Shown piece after piece: positions 1 to 5,366 of a stretch of 5,366 bases of DNA (positions are counted from its first letter, which is position 1; every line of letters starts with the position of its first letter). The DNA comes from Bacillota bacterium (lineage in GTDB: Bacteria > Bacillota_A > Clostridia > Peptostreptococcales > Anaerovoracaceae). Where the stretch lies: positions 1 through 5,366 of the forward strand of contig JAFTHD010000137.1 of NCBI GenBank assembly GCA_017457585.1, in the 5' to 3' direction. The notes below the pieces were generated by a model. That model was not told where the DNA came from, searched no databases, and saw only the letters and a program-made list of their open reading frames with translations. The translations under genes and the position numbers were made by a program.

Positions 1-314
1 CGCTTTCGTGGCCTTTGCTGGTAATTGGAATCGTGATTGCGCAGGCAGGCAACTATACAGCAGGCAACTTGATATTCGACATAGGCGTGATATTCTTCCT
101 GGCTGTAATACTCTTTCATACGGTGACTTTGCCCGTTGAGTTCAATGCCAGCAGCAGAGCACTAAAACAGGTACAGGAACTGGGCATACTCGATGCCGCA
201 GAGACTAAAGGTGCAAAGAAAGTACTTTCGGCAGCAGCGATGACATATGTGGCAGCACTCGCTACGGCTATCGCAAATCTTATAAGAATCCTTATGTTAA
301 GGGGGAGAAACTAA
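1..314 (+). CDS. YugP-family membrane zinc metallopeptidase, C-terminal fragment
   Basis: This is the 3' end of a gene that starts before the window; the reading frame is open from base 3 and ends at TAA 312-314, giving about 103 visible residues. The family is a membrane-bound zinc peptidase (B. subtilis YugP, Zn_peptidase_2 type) of unknown substrate. Recognition rests on the C-terminal signature: a hydrophobic helix (about bases 69-137) running into LPVEFNASSRA, then a short polar stretch with GILDAAETKGAKKVL, then a last hydrophobic helix rich in Ala, Thr, Tyr and Leu (about 222-299) ending in RGRN. The HEXXH zinc site lies upstream and cannot be seen. A TTG at 15 is an internal leucine codon, not a start. 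Bases 45-74 hold a small imperfect 15-base duplication (AGNYT then AGNLI). In Clostridia this gene commonly lies between fmt and rsmB, as its position here implies. Confidence 0.88.
   Translation, partial: LSWPLLVIGIVIAQAGNYTAGNLIFDIGVIFFLAVILFHTVTLPVEFNASSRALKQVQELGILDAAETKGAKKVLSAAAMTYVAALATAIANLIRILMLRGRN
299..307 (+). promoter_or_regulatory. Ribosome binding site of rsmB
   Basis: AAGGGGGAG lies 8 bases before ATG 316. It sits inside the last codons of the metallopeptidase gene, so rsmB translation probably starts from the same message, with ribosomes ending upstream only one base before the new start. Confidence 0.7.
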
Positions 315-315
315 C

Positions 316-1599
316 ATGGATAATAACAGAAAGACAGCATATTTGACACTCGTAGATGTTGAGAGCAAGAAGTCATATTCAAACCTTGCACTCAACCACC
401 ACATCAAAGTGGGTAAGCCATCCAATCCGGCTTTTGTAAGAGAACTGGTCTATGGAGTTCTCGAAAGTAAGATGACTTTGGATTACTACATCGACGCTCT
501 CGTGAGAGACGGGGCAGACAGCCTCAAAGCTCAGGAACTTACCGTGCTTAGGATGGGTCTTTATCAGCTGGGACACATGAATTCAGTTCCGGAGTATGCA
601 GCTGTGAATGAGAGCGTTGTTCTCGCGAAAAAGTACTGCAGATCCAAGGCAGGACTGATAAACGGAGTTCTGAGGGAGTACCTGAATAAGAAGATGCAGA
701 TCAGGCTCCCGGAAAGAGACGAGGACGAGGTGAGATATCTGTCCGTAAAGTATTCATACGAGCCATGGATAATCGAGCTTTGGCTTGAGACTTACTCTCC
801 GGAGGAAGTAGAAGCACTTCTTGCTGCAGGCAACGAAACGCCGCCAATGACGATCAGGCTGAACTGGCTTAGAGTCATGAAGCAGGATCTGGTGAGGAAC
901 CTTGAAGAGAGAGGATTTCAGGTTGAGGATGGGCAGATCGCCCAGAATGCACTGCACGTTAAGGGCAGCAGACTTCTTGAATCCGAGATGTACAAACTGG
1001 GCATGTTCACTCCGCAGGATGAGAGCTCGATTCTGGTCGCCCAGAAACTCAATCCGAAGCACGGAGATCTGGTAATGGACGTTTGTGCGGCTCCCGGCGG
1101 CAAGACTACTGCAATAGCTGAGAGAATGAACAACACCGGAAGGATCATAGCATCGGATGTATACCTGAGAAAGCTGGATCTCATCGAAAAGGAAACCAAG
1201 AGGCTGGGAATAACCAACGTTGAAACAAGATCCTGGGATGCTGCCAGAATCGATTCGACCATGGCGAAGGCTGCGGATGCCGTTCTTGTTGACGCACCTT
1301 GCTCAGGCCTCGGAGTAGTAAGGAGAAAGCCGGAGATTAAGTACAGGAAGCTCACTTCAGAGATTCAGACCCTTCCGATTAAACAGGAAGCAATTCTCAG
1401 TGCTTCCTCCACCTATGTCAAGACCGGCGGAACACTGCTTTACAGCACCTGTACCATCAACCACAGCGAAAACGAAGATGTGGTCGATGCGTTCCTCAGA
1501 AAGAACGGAGACTTCAAGAAGGTTGAACAGATACAGCTTCTTCCGAGCAAGGAAGGAACGGACGGCTTCTTCATCTGTGTAATGAAGAGAATAAAATAA
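316..1599 (+). CDS. rsmB: 16S rRNA (cytosine-967-C5)-methyltransferase RsmB
   Basis: RsmB transfers a methyl group from S-adenosylmethionine to C967 of 16S rRNA (E. coli numbering) in the small subunit. The protein has 427 residues, close to the family's usual length of about 430. Residues 5-130 form the NusB-like RNA-binding domain (ending in KAGLINGVLREYL); residues 140-245 form the linking RNA-binding part; the rest is the Rossmann methyltransferase domain. Visible motifs are DVCAAPGGKT (255-264, SAM-binding motif I), ASD (279-281, motif II), WDAA (307-310, motif III), DAPCSGLGV (326-334, motif IV with Cys329) and YSTCT (376-380, motif VI). By family knowledge Cys379 is the nucleophile that attacks C6 and Cys329 helps release the product; both are intact. 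The start at 316 follows the previous stop by one base and has a strong ribosome site. In related genomes the next gene is rlmN; here it is stp. Confidence 0.96.
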   Translation: MDNNRKTAYLTLVDVESKKSYSNLALNHHIKVGKPSNPAFVRELVYGVLESKMTLDYYIDALVRDGADSLKAQELTVLRMGLYQLGHMNSVPEYAAVNESVVLAKKYCRSKAGLINGVLREYLNKKMQIRLPERDEDEVRYLSVKYSYEPWIIELWLETYSPEEVEALLAAGNETPPMTIRLNWLRVMKQDLVRNLEERGFQVEDGQIAQNALHVKGSRLLESEMYKLGMFTPQDESSILVAQKLNPKHGDLVMDVCAAPGGKTTAIAERMNNTGRIIASDVYLRKLDLIEKETKRLGITNVETRSWDAARIDSTMAKAADAVLVDAPCSGLGVVRRKPEIKYRKLTSEIQTLPIKQEAILSASSTYVKTGGTLLYSTCTINHSENEDVVDAFLRKNGDFKKVEQIQLLPSKEGTDGFFICVMKRIK

Positions 1600-1610
1600 A
1601 ACGAGAAAGC

Positions 1611-1615
1611 GGGAG
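1611..1615 (+). promoter_or_regulatory. Ribosome binding site of stp
   Basis: GGGAG lies 10 bases before ATG 1626, in the 26-base gap after rsmB. The spacing is slightly long but within the usual range. The gap has no hairpin or promoter-like sequence. Confidence 0.55.
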
Positions 1616-1625
1616 AAAAACCGAT

Positions 1626-2354
1626 ATGACTCAGATTGGATTCAAATGCGACAGAGGCGTATCTCGTGCGAACAATGAGGACGCTTGCTTTGTAATCCCA
1701 AGCGATGATGTCTATATCGTTGCAGATGGCGTCGGAGGAAACAGCTCGGGAGAGGTGGCAAGCCGTACTGCTGTCAGCGAAATCGCGATGACGGTAAACG
1801 ATAGGGACATGAAGGAACTGAAGACTGCGAATGATATATTCGAATTCTTCGGTGAAGCGATAGAGTCTGCTAACGAGAAGATATACATGATGGGGCGAAA
1901 GGAAAGAGCCTACAGAGGTATGGCAACGACGGTAGTCGCCGCATACGTCAGGAAAGGCACCATTTACATCGCCAATGTTGGAGACAGCAGAGCCTATTTG
2001 CTTAGGGATGATAAATTAAGTCAGATTACGAGAGATCACACTTACGTTAATGAGTTGGTAGAAAAGGGTGTTATCACAGAGGAAGAGGCGGAGACTCATT
2101 CTCAGAGGAACGTGATAACGAGAGCCCTTGGCGCCGACATAACGGTAACACCGGATTTCTATCAGTTCAGGGTATCGAGGGGAGATATCGTTATGCTTTG
2201 CTCCGACGGCCTGTACGGGGAGATTCCGGATGAGGATATAATGGCTATCCTCAGCCAGGACAGACCTATGAGCGAGATCTGCCAGATGCTTGTCGATGAG
2301 GCGAACGCTCAGGGCGGCAGAGATAACATTACCGTAGTGTGTTTGAAGATATAG
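1626..2354 (+). CDS. stp: PP2C-family Ser/Thr protein phosphatase Stp (PrpC)
   Basis: This metal-dependent cytoplasmic phosphatase removes phosphate from Ser/Thr residues of PrkC and its substrates. The 242-residue protein is a bare PP2C catalytic domain of the usual bacterial length, with no membrane segment. Motifs in order: RANNEDA (14-20, with Glu18 and Asp19), VADGVGG (32-38, Asp34 and Gly35 at the metal site), GMATTVV (98-104), ANVGDSRAYL (116-125), ITRDH (134-138), RNVITRALG (161-169), LCSDGLY (191-197, Asp194) and GGRDNITVV (230-238, Asp233). The aspartates that bind the paired Mn/Mg ions are all present, so it should be active. It ends 17 bases before prkC, the standard phosphatase-kinase pair of Bacillota. 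ATG 1626 begins directly with the first beta strand of the domain, so no earlier start is needed. The alternative symbol is prpC. Confidence 0.96.
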   Translation: MTQIGFKCDRGVSRANNEDACFVIPSDDVYIVADGVGGNSSGEVASRTAVSEIAMTVNDRDMKELKTANDIFEFFGEAIESANEKIYMMGRKERAYRGMATTVVAAYVRKGTIYIANVGDSRAYLLRDDKLSQITRDHTYVNELVEKGVITEEEAETHSQRNVITRALGADITVTPDFYQFRVSRGDIVMLCSDGLYGEIPDEDIMAILSQDRPMSEICQMLVDEANAQGGRDNITVVCLKI

Positions 2355-2360
2355 AGTTAC

Positions 2361-2367
2361 AGGAGGG
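2361..2367 (+). promoter_or_regulatory. Ribosome binding site that fixes the prkC start
   Basis: AGGAGGG, a near-perfect match to the anti-Shine-Dalgarno, ends 4 bases before ATG 2372. It favours this ATG over the in-frame GTG at 2339, which lies inside stp and would add 11 residues unlike the family N terminus. Confidence 0.85.
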
Positions 2368-2371
2368 AAAT

Positions 2372-4123
2372 ATGGCCACTAAGGTACTTGCCGGCAGATA
2401 TGAGCTATTCGAAAGAATAGGTGAAGGCGGAATGTCCGTGGTATACAAGGCCAAGGACAAACTGCTCAACAGATTTGTTGCAATCAAGATACTCAAGCCG
2501 GAATTCATACATGACAGCAAATTCATTGACAGCTTCAGGAGAGAATCTCAGTCGGCAGCCAGCCTGTCCCATCCTAACATCGTAAACATCTACGATGTAG
2601 GGCGTGAAGGCAACATCCATTATATTGTAATGGAACTGATCGAGGGCAGGACTCTCAGCGATTACATTAAGGCGCAGGGAGCCATGTCATATCCGAAGGT
2701 CATCGCACTTGCAAAGCAGATCGCATCGGCGCTTTCCTTCGCACATAAGAATCATATTATTCACAGAGATGTTAAGCCGCACAACGTAATGCTCACGCCG
2801 AACGGCACAGCTAAAATTACCGACTTCGGTATCGCAAAGGCTGTAAATTCAGCGACCATAGTCGATAACACCGAGGGAATCATCGGTTCCGTTCACTATT
2901 TTTCGCCTGAGCAGGCAAGAGGCGGATACGTTGATGAGAAATCAGATATTTATTCTCTTGGAATCGTAATGTACGAAATGATTACAGGAAAGGTGCCGTT
3001 TGACGGTGACAACCCTGTAAACATAGCACTCATGCATATAAACGGCGAGATGGTGCCTCCTTCGCAGGTGGTTTCAGGAGTTCCGCCGGCACTGGAACAT
3101 ATTATCCTTAAGTGCACCGACAAGTATCCGGTCAACAGGTATGCTTCAGCGGATGAACTTATTGAAGCACTTAATAATCTGGAGTTCGTTGACAGCATTG
3201 TAGGTTCGGGAATTCTTCCAAAGGATGAGAGGAAGATCGCAGAGTCTGATTACGAGGAGGGAGAATACGGCAAGCAGGGCAAGAAAAAGAAAGGTGCGGC
3301 AGGATTAAACCTTGACAAAAAGAAGCTCATCCCGATAGCCGCAGCAGCGCTGATTCTGATAATCGGACTTGCCGTTTTGTTCGGAACGGGGATCATAGGC
3401 GGCAAAACCATCGAGACTCCGAATTACATAGGCATGACCCTTGAGGCTGCACAGGATAACGCCGATAAGGCTGGTTACAACCTCAAGATCGTGGAAGGCG
3501 ATCAGGTCATAAGCGAGGATGTTGAGAAGGGATGCATAGTATCTCAGGATCCTGCACCCGGCGAAGACATTAAGACGGGAAGCACCATAACCGTAAGCAT
3601 AAGCAAAGGTCTCGGAGATGGGGCAGTTCCCGATCTTCTCGGAAAGAATGAAAGCGAATTGAGCGCTTACCTTAAGGCCGCAGGCTTCGAGCTTGGTACG
3701 GTAACAACGGAGGCAAGCGAAGAAGCAAAGGGTTATGTTCTGAGCCAGAGCCCTAAAGCCGGAGAAGAGGTAGAGAAGGGCACTCCTATAAATGTTGTTG
3801 TAAGTGACGGAACTCTTGCAAAGGCTTACGTTCCATCGCTTATAGGACTCAGCGAATCGGGTGCGGATTCGGCCCTCAAGAATGCCGGCCTCAAGCTCGG
3901 TAAAGTGTCATATGAATACAACAGCAAGTATCAGGAAGGTACGGTAATGTGGCAGCAGTACGATTCCAATTCACAGCTTACCAAGGGATCCAAGGTGTCG
4001 GTCAAGATAAGCAAAGGCCCTGAGCCTACGACTACGACAGCACCGCCTACGACCACTACTGAAGCGCCTACCACCGCCCAGCCGGAACCTGATCCCGCAG
4101 CACCTGAAGAGCCGGCAGAGTAG
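2372..4123 (+). CDS. prkC: Membrane Ser/Thr protein kinase with three PASTA domains (PrkC/Stk1/PknB type)
   Basis: This receptor kinase senses cell-wall muropeptides outside and phosphorylates cytoplasmic targets on Ser/Thr. The 583-residue protein has a Hanks-type kinase domain at 10-270: glycine loop GEGGMS (17-22), VAIK with Lys39, helix-C Glu58, catalytic loop HRDVKPHN (131-138, Asp133), DFG (151-153), SPE (178-180), SDIYSLG (191-197) and Arg256. All catalytic residues are present. A charged juxtamembrane stretch (281-318, KKKK and DKKK) leads into one membrane helix (about 319-344), giving kinase inside and C terminus outside. PASTA domains lie at about 347-412, 418-480 and 486-549. The first two have SQ-x-P-x-x-G loops; the third has WQQYDSNSQ instead. 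Residues 551-583 are a Thr/Pro/Glu tail with 7-residue repeats. The activation segment offers Ser160, Thr162 and Thr167 as possible autophosphorylation sites. Placement between stp and rsgA is standard. Confidence 0.97.
   Translation: MATKVLAGRYELFERIGEGGMSVVYKAKDKLLNRFVAIKILKPEFIHDSKFIDSFRRESQSAASLSHPNIVNIYDVGREGNIHYIVMELIEGRTLSDYIKAQGAMSYPKVIALAKQIASALSFAHKNHIIHRDVKPHNVMLTPNGTAKITDFGIAKAVNSATIVDNTEGIIGSVHYFSPEQARGGYVDEKSDIYSLGIVMYEMITGKVPFDGDNPVNIALMHINGEMVPPSQVVSGVPPALEHIILKCTDKYPVNRYASADELIEALNNLEFVDSIVGSGILPKDERKIAESDYEEGEYGKQGKKKKGAAGLNLDKKKLIPIAAAALILIIGLAVLFGTGIIGGKTIETPNYIGMTLEAAQDNADKAGYNLKIVEGDQVISEDVEKGCIVSQDPAPGEDIKTGSTITVSISKGLGDGAVPDLLGKNESELSAYLKAAGFELGTVTTEASEEAKGYVLSQSPKAGEEVEKGTPINVVVSDGTLAKAYVPSLIGLSESGADSALKNAGLKLGKVSYEYNSKYQEGTVMWQQYDSNSQLTKGSKVSVKISKGPEPTTTTAPPTTTTEAPTTAQPEPDPAAPEEPAE
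4024..4083 (+). repeat. 21-bp imperfect tandem repeat encoding the Thr/Pro tail of PrkC
   Basis: Three successive units begin with GCCTAC at 4024, 4045 and 4066, a period of exactly 21 bases (7 codons). The first two units are closely alike (GCCTACGAC then Thr codons); the third keeps GCCTACCACC and then drifts. They encode PTTTTAP, PTTTTEA and PTTAQPE. Because the period is a multiple of three, gain or loss of a unit would keep the frame. Confidence 0.75.
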
Positions 4124-4126
4124 CAT

Positions 4127-5035
4127 ATGAACAGACCAGAAGGAACAATAATGAAGGGTATCGCCGGGTTTTATTACGTAAAATCCGGCGATGACGTATA
4201 TAGATGCAAGGCACGAGGCATTTTCAAACAGCGTGATATTAAGCCGGCTGTAGGAGACAGGGTAAGCTTTGAGATATTAGAAGGCAACGATGACAGCTGG
4301 ATTACCCATATCCACGAAAGAAAAAACAGCTTTATCAGGCCTTTCATCGCCAATGTGGATTGTTTCGTAATAGTCGTTGCAGCTGCCAAACCTGCTCCCG
4401 TACCTGCAGTGATAGATAAACTTACAGTTATGGCAGAGAAGAAAGATACCGACGTCATAATATGCGTGAACAAGTGCGATCTGGCAGAGGGAGACTCGAA
4501 GGGAGCACGCAAAGCTTCGGCTTCAATCGATGAGATACGTGCAAAATATGACGGGATCTATCCTGTGGTTACCCTTGACAGCCTTTCGGGGTCAGGATTT
4601 GAATTCCTGAAGAAACTGATCAGGGGAAAGCGCGTCGCTCTGGCAGGGCCTTCAGGGGTGGGGAAGTCTACGATAACCAACAGGCTCATTCCAGAGGCGG
4701 CGATGGAGACAGGTGATGTCAGTGAGAAGACCCAGCGCGGCAGGCATACCACCAGGCACTCGGAGCTTTTTCCTATAGATGACGGCGATACCATGATTTT
4801 CGACACGCCGGGGTTTACATCCTTCGAGATACTGGATGTAGATGAAACGGAGCTGCAGCATCTCTATCCTGAAATCGCAGAGCTCATCGGCAGATGCAGA
4901 TACGGCGACTGTTACCATCTGTCAGAGCCGGGATGCGCCGTAAGGGAAGCAGTTCATGAAGGCAGTATACACAGAGCGAGATATGACTCCTACGTTGAAC
5001 AGATCGGTGAAATAAGGAAGAAAAAGCAGTATTAA
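4127..5035 (+). CDS. rsgA: Ribosome small-subunit-dependent GTPase RsgA (CpgA/YloQ)
   Basis: RsgA is a circularly permuted GTPase that checks late 30S maturation and releases on GTP hydrolysis. The 302 residues match the usual length of about 300. Residues 1-75 form the OB-fold (GFYYV, RGIFK, VGDRVSFE). The permuted GTPase domain follows in the order G4 NKCD (115-118), G5-like TLDSLSG (149-155), G1 GPSGVGKS (174-181), switch I RGRHTTRH (204-211) and G3 DTPGF (226-230). A zinc site at the C terminus has Cys257, Cys262, His264 and Cys270. ATG 4127 is chosen because MNRPEGTIMKG lines up with the B. subtilis start MPEGKIIKA as I recall it, though its ribosome site is poor and it probably depends on coupling to the prkC stop 3 bases away. 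An in-frame ATG at 4151 with a better ribosome site would lose 8 residues. A strong hairpin lies at 4159-4193. Confidence 0.96.
   Translation: MNRPEGTIMKGIAGFYYVKSGDDVYRCKARGIFKQRDIKPAVGDRVSFEILEGNDDSWITHIHERKNSFIRPFIANVDCFVIVVAAAKPAPVPAVIDKLTVMAEKKDTDVIICVNKCDLAEGDSKGARKASASIDEIRAKYDGIYPVVTLDSLSGSGFEFLKKLIRGKRVALAGPSGVGKSTITNRLIPEAAMETGDVSEKTQRGRHTTRHSELFPIDDGDTMIFDTPGFTSFEILDVDETELQHLYPEIAELIGRCRYGDCYHLSEPGCAVREAVHEGSIHRARYDSYVEQIGEIRKKKQY
4140..4144 (+). promoter_or_regulatory. Possible internal ribosome binding site for a shorter RsgA start
   Basis: AAGGA lies 6 bases before the in-frame ATG 4151, a better arrangement than anything upstream of ATG 4127 (only GGCAGAG, weak). It may allow a second start at MKGIAG, or simply cause brief ribosome pausing. 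Homology favours 4127 as the main start. Confidence 0.35.
4159..4193 (+). promoter_or_regulatory. Strong intragenic hairpin at the start of rsgA
   Basis: Bases 4159-4173 pair with 4179-4193: 15 continuous pairs, of which 13 are Watson-Crick and two are G-U (4159/4193 and 4168/4184), around a 5-base loop TTACG (4174-4178). The core CGCCGG/CCGGCG is GC-rich and the upper part is TTTTA/TAAAA. It covers codons about 11-23 of rsgA. No T-run follows, so it is not an intrinsic terminator. A role in translation or message stability is inference. Confidence 0.6.
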
Positions 5036-5051
5036 CAATTAGTTTTGGAGC

Positions 5052-5056
5052 GGAGG
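5052..5056 (+). promoter_or_regulatory. Ribosome binding site of rpe
   Basis: GGAGG lies 5 bases before ATG 5062, in the 26-base gap after rsgA. A second GGAG occurs at 5047-5050. The gap shows no terminator, so rpe is probably read from the same message. Confidence 0.8.
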
Positions 5057-5061
5057 ATAAA

Positions 5062-5366
5062 ATGTTTAAGCTTGCACCATCGATATTATCTGCAGACTTC
5101 AGCAGACTCGGTCAGCAGGTCAGCCTTATAGAGGAGGCCGGAGCTGACCTTATACACGTTGATGTAATGGATGGACATTTCGTGCCTAACATAAGCTTTG
5201 GCGCAGCGGTAATGAAGAGCCTTAACGGCTTGACGAAACTGCCTTACGACGTGCATCTTATGATAGAGAATCCTGATAAATACCTGGAAGACTTTGTGAC
5301 CGATGGGACGGAATATATTACCGTGCATATAGAAGCGTGCCCTCACATCAACAGAACAATCCAGCA
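5062..5366 (+). CDS. rpe: Ribulose-phosphate 3-epimerase, N-terminal part (cut by window end)
   Basis: Rpe interconverts ribulose 5-phosphate and xylulose 5-phosphate in the pentose phosphate pathway, in the cytoplasm. About 101 of the usual 215-220 residues are visible; the frame is still open at the window end. The N-terminal part of the TIM barrel is unmistakable: KLAPSILSADF (3-13, with substrate-side Ser7), HVDVMDGHFVPNISFG (32-47, with metal ligands His32 and Asp34) and YDVHLMIENP (62-71, with metal ligand His65), then YITVHIEA (85-92). The second catalytic aspartate and phosphate-binding loop fall outside the window. The start is fixed by a good ribosome site and by the family N terminus. 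rpe follows rsgA in many Bacillota, often with a thiamine pyrophosphokinase gene next, which cannot be checked here. Confidence 0.95.
   Translation, partial: MFKLAPSILSADFSRLGQQVSLIEEAGADLIHVDVMDGHFVPNISFGAAVMKSLNGLTKLPYDVHLMIENPDKYLEDFVTDGTEYITVHIEACPHINRTIQ

Noticed and set aside
45..74. 15-base imperfect direct repeat in the metallopeptidase gene
   Set aside because: Only two short units with a few mismatches, in a loop between hydrophobic segments; more likely a minor local duplication than a functional repeat.
918..1355. A 145-residue open frame on the minus strand inside rsmB
   Set aside because: It lies antisense to the catalytic domain of a clear gene, has no ribosome site I can support and no recognisable motif; its Ser/Leu-rich make-up is typical of a shadow frame. 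The other minus-strand frames (for example 2950-3198, 4174-4512, 5086-5346) fail for the same reasons.
2339..2371. Earlier GTG start for prkC that would overlap stp
   Set aside because: The 11 added residues do not resemble a kinase N terminus, and AGGAGGG at 2361-2367 is placed for ATG 2372.
4159..4193. The rsgA hairpin read as a rho-independent terminator of prkC
   Set aside because: It lies inside the rsgA coding sequence and is followed by CGTATATAG rather than a T-run, so termination is unlikely.
4512..4523. Small AAGC-TTCG-GCTT hairpin with a UUCG tetraloop in rsgA
   Set aside because: The stem has only 4 pairs and lies mid-gene; there is nothing to suggest a function.
4575..4603. TTGACA followed after 17 bases by TTTGAA, a possible internal promoter in rsgA
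   Set aside because: The -10 element matches poorly, and other TTGACA copies in the window (about 343, 2525, 3189 and 3314) also lack a -10. These look like ordinary coding sequence.
5117..5150. Inverted repeat AGGTCAGC / GCTGACCT near the start of rpe
   Set aside because: The 8-bp arms are separated by 18 bases, which is expected about once by chance in a window this size, and there is no T-run or link to the start site.

Overview
The window looks like a core chromosomal stretch from a member of the Bacillota, most likely class Clostridia. The evidence is the gene order (membrane zinc metallopeptidase, rsmB, PP2C phosphatase, PASTA kinase, rsgA, rpe), purine-rich Shine-Dalgarno sites of the GGAGG type, and heavy use of AGA/AGG for arginine with moderate GC content. 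A family-level guess (an Anaerovoracaceae-like anaerobe) would rest only on the general look of the proteins and is weak.

Layout, all on the + strand: the C-terminal end of a YugP-type zinc metallopeptidase (1-314, cut by the window edge); rsmB, 16S rRNA m5C967 methyltransferase (316-1599); stp/prpC, PP2C-type Ser/Thr phosphatase (1626-2354); prkC, membrane Ser/Thr kinase with three PASTA domains and a Thr/Pro-rich tail (2372-4123); rsgA, 30S-assembly GTPase (4127-5035); and the start of rpe, ribulose-phosphate 3-epimerase (5062 to the window end). The five junctions are 1, 26, 17, 3 and 26 bases, so there is no room for promoters or terminators between genes, and the whole stretch reads as one transcription unit. 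No stretch above 26 bases lacks a gene. I saw no tRNA, rRNA, mobile element or CRISPR array.

How the genes fit together: RsmB and RsgA both act on the small ribosomal subunit, while PrkC and Stp form a reversible phosphorylation pair. In Bacillus subtilis PrkC is known to phosphorylate the RsgA homologue CpgA, so the operon links sensing of cell-wall fragments to 30S maturation and growth. The metallopeptidase and rpe are habitual neighbours without a clear mechanistic link.

I do not see an undescribed multi-gene system; the genes are ordinary housekeeping. The most unusual item is a strong 15-bp hairpin inside the first codons of rsgA (4159-4193), just downstream of two competing in-frame start codons. 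Other points worth a look are the absence of rlmN from its usual place between rsmB and stp, a 21-bp tandem repeat encoding the extracellular Thr/Pro tail of PrkC, and apparent loss in RsgA of the threonine that PrkC phosphorylates in B. subtilis.
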